From contig CM051461.1 in NCBI GenBank assembly GCA_028095005.1, positions 63,655,840-63,719,839 on the forward strand: DNA of 64,000 nucleotides. The letters are read 5' to 3'. Numbering within the stretch: position 1 is the stretch's first letter; each line of letters begins with the position of its first letter. Under the pieces are notes generated by a model, which saw nothing but the letters and a program-made list of their open reading frames with translations, made no database searches and was not told where the DNA came from. The position numbers were made by a program, and so were the translations under genes. Shown piece after piece: positions 57,902 through 64,000 of the stretch. Source of the stretch: Rhynchospora pubera (lineage: Eukaryota; Streptophyta; Magnoliopsida; Poales; Cyperaceae).

Positions 57902-60144
57902 ATGGGATCCCATTCCCATACCAACGACAACGACTCTGAGGCTGAGGCCGCGCCTCTCGTCGTCTCTGTCCACGGCGGCGGCGCCTCCTCCGACCCAGAC
58001 CCCTCCTCGGCTTCGACCCCTCGGATTCGGAATGACACCAGAGACGTGCACATACTGAGCTTGGCTTTCTTATTCGTCTTCTCGGCCTACGGCGCTGCCC
58101 AGAATCTCCAGAGCACTCTCAATAATGTTAGTAAGCACAATTGATTACTGTCTCTCTCTTTCTCTTTCTCTTCTAATAATGTCTTGTCAGGACGGAGACC
58201 TCGGCACCATCTCCCTCGCCATCCTCTACTTATCCTTCACTCTCTTCTCCATCGTCGCCTCCCCCGTCGTCACTCTTCTCGGCTCCAAGACTGCTCTCGT
58301 CCTCGGCACTAGCGGCTACTTGCTCTTTATTGCCGCCAATCTTAAGCCCTCCTGGTACACTATGGCCCCCGCTTCTGTCTATCTCGGCTTTACTGCCTCC
58401 ATCATTTGGGTTGGAGAGGTACTTTCTTTAACACTTATACCTTCAATTCTAACTCTATTTTCACTTCAATTTTATGTTTTCTCCTATTTTTCAGGGTACA
58501 TACCTCACAACAGCTGCACTTACCCATGCTGAACATAACAATTTGCATGAAGCCACAGTAATAGGTGCCTTTAATGGAGAATTTTGGGGCATGTTTGCAG
58601 GCCATCAGGTTCTCTTCCTTTCTCTTTCTCTTTCATTTCACTTATTTTTACTTCATCTTCAACTATTTTCCAAACGACATCAACTCAATTGCTACTTCTT
58701 TAATCTATTCTATTACTGTTAGGTTATTGGCAACTTGCTTTCTCTTGCCTTGTTAAGAGATGGTGTAAGTTTTTATATTCATTCTCTCTAATGCAATTTA
58801 TAAAGCAACATTTGCTTTATTCTGTTCAATCAAAATAACTTCTCTAACTTCTATTAATTGTAGCAGGGAGATGGTGTTACTGGCAAAAATTTGCTATTTA
58901 CCGTGTTCTTAGTTTGCATGATAATCGGTATAGTAATGATGTGTTTCCTGTCCAAAAGAGATGAAAAGATGCATCATAAGCCTACATATACCTCTCTTGC
59001 TAGTTTACTAAGATCTTCATTTGCACCATTATTGGACAAAAGGATGCTTCTAATTATCCCCCTGATTGCATATTCGGGCTTACAACAAGCTTTCGTATGG
59101 TGAGTGCACTCTCTAGATTATATTATTATATATATACTGGTAACAATCTAGGTACTTCCCGTGCCAGCACAGAAAAGAGAAGATATTATAAAGCCAACAC
59201 TTATCTTCAGTTCGCTTTTAACTTTGAGAGGTTTTGCTAACTTTCAAGCATCCTTATAATGAAGATTTTAATGTTCTATTTTCCATATATATTTAAATCA
59301 GGGCTGAATATACCGAGAAGATAGTAACTCCAGCACTTGGGATATCTGGAGTTGGTGGGGCAATGGCTGTTTACGGTGCAGCAGATGCCATTGTAGGTGC
59401 CTGCCACAATATTTTCTTGTTTGATTCTATGAAATGCTAGCTAACTTTGACAAATCTCCTTTCTGCTCAAGTTTGATATATTTGGACGATTTTGTAGTGT
59501 TCTTTGGTTGCTGGGAGATTAACAAGTGGGGTCCATTCAATAACTTGGATCGTATCCATTGGGACGTTTCTTCAAGCATTTGTGCTCCTATGGCTTCTTT
59601 TTGGCTACAGGTTTGTCAAAGCTCTTAACTCAATTTTTCGAAGGCAGCATCAGTTGTTATTGTCATGCGTATGAAAAATCAATCATCTTGTAATAATTGT
59701 AGGTTAACTAGTGGGCTGATGGGGAGGCTGAATCCTCTATTTATGGGGGCAATTTGGGGAGTTGGTGATGGGGTACTAAATACACAGCTTAGCGCGTTGC
59801 TTGGTTTGCTTTTCAAGAACAACAAGGTAATATGTTCCACCGGCAACTGAATACTCCCTTTCAAATTTATCTAAAATTCAACATGTGGCGAGGTTTTGGT
59901 ATAGCTATATAACGTAACAAAAGGTGACATGATATTGATCTAACAGGAAGCGGCATTTGCTCAGTTGAAGGTGTGGCAGTGTGCTGCCATTGCGGTTGTT
60001 TTCTTCATTTACCCCTATGTTTCATTAAATTCCATGTTGGTGATTATGCTTGTGGAGCTCATCATTTCTGTATCTTCGTTCCTTTTTCTGACGTTAGGCA
60101 TAGTTACATCCACCAGTACTTCCGTCTTAAATCGACCTTCCTGA
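57902..60144 (+). CDS. UNC93-like multi-pass membrane protein (major facilitator fold)
   Basis: Nine coding exons: 57902-58126, 58191-58418, 58495-58608, 58723-58764, 58867-59099, 59302-59392, 59498-59610, 59703-59826, 59947-60144. They join in phase to 455 residues, similar to Arabidopsis UNC93-like proteins. A hydrophilic, Asp/Ser-rich N-terminus (about 1-48) is followed by about ten to twelve hydrophobic helices. Conserved words include AYGAAQNLQ, GAFNGEFWGMFAGHQ, AYSGLQQAFVWAEYT, GVGGAMAVYG and GDGVLNTQLSALL. Animal UNC93 acts with potassium channels or receptors. The plant transport substrate is not known to me. The fifth exon has a TAGCAG acceptor, so one Gln may be included or skipped. 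A Helitron-like end lies in the following intron. Confidence 0.9.
59150..59185 (-). mobile_element. Possible Helitron 3' end in an UNC93-like intron
   Basis: On the minus strand GTGCTGGCAC forms a tight hairpin followed 9 bases later by CTAG. The next base is A rather than the usual T, which weakens the call. It lies within the intron 59100-59301. Confidence 0.3.
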
Positions 60145-60809
60145 TTCTAATAGTTTAGTTAAAATTTAAAGCATGTTTCTCCTCTCCTTTGTTTTTTTTT
60201 CCCCCTTTTTGGTAATTTTCTGTTATCCATCAAAAGATGTCAAAATGTTTGTTTTGTTGGCACTTGTGATGTAGTAGCACCCAACATTTGGCTCCAGAAG
60301 AATGTAAATGATTCTGTGCGGTTTTATAAAGAAAATAAAATGTTATATGCAATTTATTTAGGTAATGTTAAAATGTTGTGCATAACATTGGCAATCAATT
60401 GTTTAGAACATGTAAAGAGCAAGGGGTGGATTATTTATATATTTCTTTAGATGTTGGTGGCGATGAACTAGTTAGCTACACTAAAATTTTGTCCGTGGAG
60501 ATTAAATTGGACGGTCGCAGATGAAAGATTTGCAGTGTGGCTTTATTTTTGGAGCCGCAGAGGATAATGGTCCCATTAAATCTGTCGGATCGTTCCATGA
60601 TGTTTAAATTAATAATTTTTTAATTCGAAACATTAAATGTGACTATTCTATTTGCAAAGTGGTGTATTAACATGAAAATAAAAAATAGAATTGAATTTGT
60701 TTCGAGCAATGCCAAAGAGTGGGAAAAAAATGGTTTATTATCACTTACAATTCAACAAAAAAAAAATTACAATTTATATTTATGTAAAGTGTAAACGCAT
60801 ATTACATAT
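60145..60809. other. UNC93-like 3' flank
   Basis: The 3' untranslated region with AATAAA near 60336, then AT-rich DNA with no gene seen. Confidence 0.5.
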
Positions 60810-61224
60810 GAGAAAGTTTAATATGCACTATAGTGCATAGGGCACTCCGTGCACCGCGAACTTTTTCGAGGGTATTTTTGTAAAATGAAAAATCTAATTT
60901 AACCAATCTAATCTACATATTGAAATCTCATAGAAAACCAAATTTTACAATTTTTGAGATTTTAGTACTATTTTTTTCAAATTTTTTAAAACATGTCAAT
61001 TTTGGAAAATTGTAAATAGTACAACATTCCAAAAATGGCATGTTTTAAAAAATTCGAAAAAAATAGTAATAAAATCTCAAAAATTGTAAATTTTGGTTTG
61101 GTATGAGATTTCAATATGTAGATTAAATTGGTTAAATTAGATTTGTCAATTTACAAAAATATTTTCGAAAAAACCCGTGGTGTACGGAATGCCCTATGCA
61201 CTATGGTGCATATTAAACTTTCTC
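60810..61224. mobile_element. Foldback element, full-length relative of 43448
   Basis: Ends GAGAAAGTTTAATATGCACT and the inverse, with long paired arms around CAACATTCCAAAAATGGC. Inner words match the truncated copy at 43448. The expected direct duplication is not visible. An AT dinucleotide run follows at 61231-61264. Confidence 0.7.
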
Positions 61225-61228
61225 TATG

Positions 61229-61230
<2 letters not shown>

Positions 61231-61264
<34 letters not shown>
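61231..61264. repeat. AT dinucleotide microsatellite
   Basis: About 17 uninterrupted AT units directly after the foldback element. Confidence 0.95.
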
Positions 61265-61267
<3 letters not shown>

Positions 61268-61705
61268 GAAATGAAAAAGGTTTATATTTATTATTTGAAA
61301 GAAGAATTTGGATTTGATTAATAAAAAATATTACTGGTATGAATATGATATTTATGATCATGGGACCCGTTGTTTAGCAATTAGCATACATAATATGATA
61401 ACAATTAATTTGAAGCGATAGCGGTCACACAGTTGGCACATTACATATTGTCTGACATGACATTAGCAAATAGCCAAATAGCAAGGGAGCCGTCCATGCG
61501 ACGCTTCTAATTCTCTCAATTTTCTTTCTTCCTTTTCTTCTTGGCTTCGCTCACCTACTTACTACTTTTTCTTTTCGTTTTTATTTTGTTTTTGTATTGA
61601 AGACTTAATTGACACTTACAAAGTTTGCTAATCCTTTTTTAATTGTAAGTATTTCATTCATTCATTCATTCATTCCGCATCCATCCTTTCTTCCTTCCTT
61701 GGAAT

Positions 61706-62089
61706 TTGGAAATGACGCCGCTCTCTGATCTCCTCCCGCTCCTCCTCCGCCTCCGCCTCCGTCGCCCCATGCTCCGGCGCGCCGCCACCTGGACGGCCCT
61801 CATGACGGTGGTCGTAGTCCTCGCCTCCTTCTCCCCGGAAGTCGCCTTCGTGTGGGCCCTCTCTCATCCGCCTGCCCGCTGCGAGGGGGACAGCCTCTGG
61901 GTCCCCCTCGAGGGCCGCGAGGGCGCCTGCTTGCCCTCCCGCGCCATCAACCGATCCGCTGCCGATGTCTTCGTGCCCCCGGTTTTTGCAGCATTGGTCG
62001 TCGGAGCCTCGGCATGCTTCGTCAAGGCTGTCGCCTGGGGCCGCCCTCACACTCACACTCACACTCACACTCAGAATCAGATGCCTTGA
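61706..62089 (+). CDS. Small two-helix membrane protein of unknown function
   Basis: An intronless frame of 127 residues (125 if the second ATG at 61712 is used). The DNA is strongly GC-rich compared with its flanks, typical of a real coding region here. A basic N-terminus is followed by a hydrophobic helix (about 27-51, TALMTVVVVLASFSPEVAFV), a soluble loop with two Cys, and a second helix (about 88-112, VFVPPVFAALVVGASACFVK). The tail is a run of His-Thr pairs from a CACACT repeat. The layout resembles an uncharacterised plant membrane-protein family with a conserved FSPEVAFVWA-like segment. No function can be assigned. Confidence 0.75.
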   Translation: MEMTPLSDLLPLLLRLRLRRPMLRRAATWTALMTVVVVLASFSPEVAFVWALSHPPARCEGDSLWVPLEGREGACLPSRAINRSAADVFVPPVFAALVVGASACFVKAVAWGRPHTHTHTHTQNQMP

Positions 62090-63229
62090 ACTTGAATTTA
62101 TTATTATTATTTCTAATTATTTATACAAGATTATATTAGATTTGATTTGTGTACATTTTTCATTCTCGGGAATTATTTTTGTATCACAAGTCCTCTCCAT
62201 AACCACAAGTCCACAACACTAGCTGTAGTGCTGACCATAGTATATCACAACATTTTCTTTTCAAAATTTTATTATATTGTTCACTACTGTTATTCACGTT
62301 CCATTCTTAAGGCGATTGTCAGCTACCAAATTTAACTAATTGAAGTTTATAATTCTTCACATTCTTCGTAATCATCACAACAATTGGAGGATATTTAAGC
62401 TCTGCAAAATGGTCTAAAAAAAATTAAGCCCACTAACATAGACTAAACTGTTTAATGCGACATCAAACGACACCTTAACCAAAGGAACACAGCCAGCGCA
62501 AAACTGAACTAAGCTGTAGATGCCGCTATCAGAGGTTACCCATGCTCTAGAGGAAAGTGCCAATTAACTTTTTCTACACCAAAAATTTCCCAAAATAAAA
62601 TAAATAAAAATAATTAAGTCGACTAAAGGATCACGGGGCAATGATTATTTGTAACTCTTGATTTTAAGTTTCAAATAAAGTTCAAACTTAGAAAATTTAT
62701 AGCAATATTTCACATATCAATAACCTAACTATCGAATTTTGTATAATTTAAGTATTGTTTATTGATATCAAATATTATTAATGAAGCACAAAATATATAT
62801 TAAAAGTGATCACTCTTTATGGACATAATATATGCAGCATAAGGACCATGCCTACAAATATCAAATTTTAAATTTAAGCTTCATATCTGAAAATTGCTAA
62901 TTATCAAGGAATCCTCTTGAGTTAACAAAGCACTATCTTCAAAGAAAGAGCACCACTGTTCAACATTTACAGCCAACTACAAAAATTCTAACGATAGACA
63001 ATATGAAAAAGTAAAACCAAAATCTAACTTTCAGCTAACAAGAAGTGCCCCATATCATGGCCTCTTATGCACATTTATCTCTATAAAAATGAAGTCAGCA
63101 CGGTTTGGAGACGACTGAACCACTGTTAGTTTTCAACTTTTCTGCATTTTTGTCTAACACAAGTACCAAAAGGCCTTCCGATATCTCTAAATGCCCAAAA
63201 TTTTGCTGATTAGTATGCAATAATAAGAG
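62090..63229. other. Intergenic DNA between two convergent genes
   Basis: No gene is supported. It contains the 3' flanks of the plus-strand membrane protein and the minus-strand UTP6-like gene. Short frames near 62147 lack features. Confidence 0.5.
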
Positions 63230-64000
63230 TCAGGCCAGTAATTCAATGCCTCTACTTCTTGCAGCTTCTACAATCCTATCTCCCATTTCATTCGTGCCTC
63301 TGAAGCGAGAAAGATACAAATGCCATAGCTTAAGAGAAAAAGGGTAAACTGACACGGCTTGTTCAAGAAATCTATTTGACATTTCAAACAATTTCAAATC
63401 GACCAAAACTTCAGCCCCTTCGACCCATACTGGCTCGGGTGCAACTGGTACAGACCGAAATATAGAATTAACCAGAATTGAACCGGCCCAAAGCCTAATA
63501 CTCATTGTACTCGTGTCATCAAACCCAAAATTTTTCATTGCGAACCTGCAAACCGAAAGTGCAAACCGGTAGTTCGCAGGAGAAATTTGAGTAACTGACT
63601 CTACCAAATTGACCAGTTCTTTAATTCCAGATTTTTCTGGAATAAACAATTTTCCATAGCACATCTCGAGAATAGAGTTGATCAAAGAGTAGTCGTCAGA
63701 AACTGGGCCCAACCATTCATCCAATAACCGCCTGGTCCTGATTTTCTTTATATCCTGGTAGTATTTTCTTGACAGCACTTTCCTAAAGGGACTGGTATGG
63801 GCATCCTTGAGGTAAGATCCAATAAGGTGCAGGATAACCTGGCTAGAGACATCCCTTTTATTGACCAAAGATTCTTTCAAGAGGTGTACCGTGACATGCT
63901 CTGTTAAACAATGTTTGTAGAACTCCTGATCAGCAAGTTTTAGAGCCTTGTCCACAATGAGATGAGCTGCCGACAAGTCATCTTGCAACAATTGGTAGAG
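63230..64000 (-). CDS. UTP6: C-terminal part of a UTP6-like U3 snoRNP protein (partial at window edge)
   Basis: An open minus-strand frame enters from the window edge and ends at TGA 63232-63230, giving about 256 residues. The frame continues upstream of 63991 without an ATG, so the start is outside. The sequence is helical, with aromatic/Leu-spaced repeats such as NRFLEQAVSVYPFSLKLWHL and LYLSRFRGT, typical of HAT/TPR-like repeats, and ends in RSRGIELLA. The best family guess is U3 snoRNA-associated protein 6, which acts in the nucleolus in 18S rRNA processing. Other HAT-repeat proteins remain possible. Confidence 0.5.
   Translation of the reverse strand, partial: LYQLLQDDLSAAHLIVDKALKLADQEFYKHCLTEHVTVHLLKESLVNKRDVSSQVILHLIGSYLKDAHTSPFRKVLSRKYYQDIKKIRTRRLLDEWLGPVSDDYSLINSILEMCYGKLFIPEKSGIKELVNLVESVTQISPANYRFALSVCRFAMKNFGFDDTSTMSIRLWAGSILVNSIFRSVPVAPEPVWVEGAEVLVDLKLFEMSNRFLEQAVSVYPFSLKLWHLYLSRFRGTNEMGDRIVEAARSRGIELLA

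Noticed and set aside
57902..58144. First UNC93-like exon running on to 58144
   Set aside because: Conservation and the GT donor at 58127 show that the exon ends at 58126; the rest is intron.
1..64000. CRISPR arrays, operons, rRNA and tRNA genes
   Set aside because: The window is plant nuclear DNA. No CRISPR-like spacing, no ribosomal sequence and no intact tRNA was seen; the only tRNA-like promoter boxes belong to the SINE.

Overview
This is an AT-rich nuclear window from a flowering plant, most likely a eudicot. Its genes are broken by many short introns, and its proteins (a mitochondrial 2-oxoglutarate dehydrogenase E1, an ARF-GAP with BAR, PH and ankyrin domains, a FAR1-family factor, ZAT-type zinc fingers) are plant families. 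The DNA between genes is packed with plant DNA-transposon remains. I could not fix genus or species.

Layout. 1-5.0 kb: AT-rich DNA, a 1.4 kb Mutator-like (MULE-like) inverted-repeat element and a 192 bp MITE, leading to an intronless ZAT11/12-like C2H2 repressor (5021-5518). 5.5-15.0 kb: an apparently undescribed relic of a MYB-CC (PHR1-like) transcription factor on the minus strand (about 7.6-8.5 kb), a Harbinger-like element with a TAA target duplication, and a 4.25 kb MULE (10774-15025) with a 9 bp target duplication. That MULE carries its own promoter, a 56-codon reading frame, two tandem-repeat arrays and a broken zinc-finger-like gene. 15.4-22.4 kb: a 19-exon ARF-GAP gene (AGD2/AGD4 type). 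22.4-33.2 kb: no intact gene, but MITEs, a tRNA-type SINE with a 15 bp target duplication, and a 104 bp tandem array. 33.2 kb: a second ZAT gene, paralogous to the first and sharing conserved upstream sequence with it. 34.4-39.6 kb (minus): 2-oxoglutarate dehydrogenase E1, eight coding exons, one intron with a GC donor. 42.7-48.0 kb (minus): a FAR1-related protein, itself a domesticated MULE transposase. 49-57.7 kb: MULE-type elements, including one with an intact transposase N-terminal fragment, a 407 bp foldback, and a broken early-nodulin-like phytocyanin gene (54025-55686). 57.9-60.1 kb: an UNC93-like membrane protein. 61.7 kb: a small two-helix membrane protein of unknown role. 63.2 kb to the end (minus): the 3' part of a UTP6-like ribosome-biogenesis gene.

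The genes do not form a pathway: they are independent housekeeping and regulatory loci. The only evident relationship is between the two ZAT genes, which come from a local duplication now separated by 28 kb. The unusual content is in the repeats: several MULE-type families with exact target duplications, terminal repeats studded with palindromes, a MITE family whose core stays constant while its ends differ, and two MITE copies placed head to head so that the transcript could fold into a hairpin just upstream of a stress-type transcription factor gene. Exon boundaries were set by hand from splice signals, reading phase and family conservation. No database search was possible.
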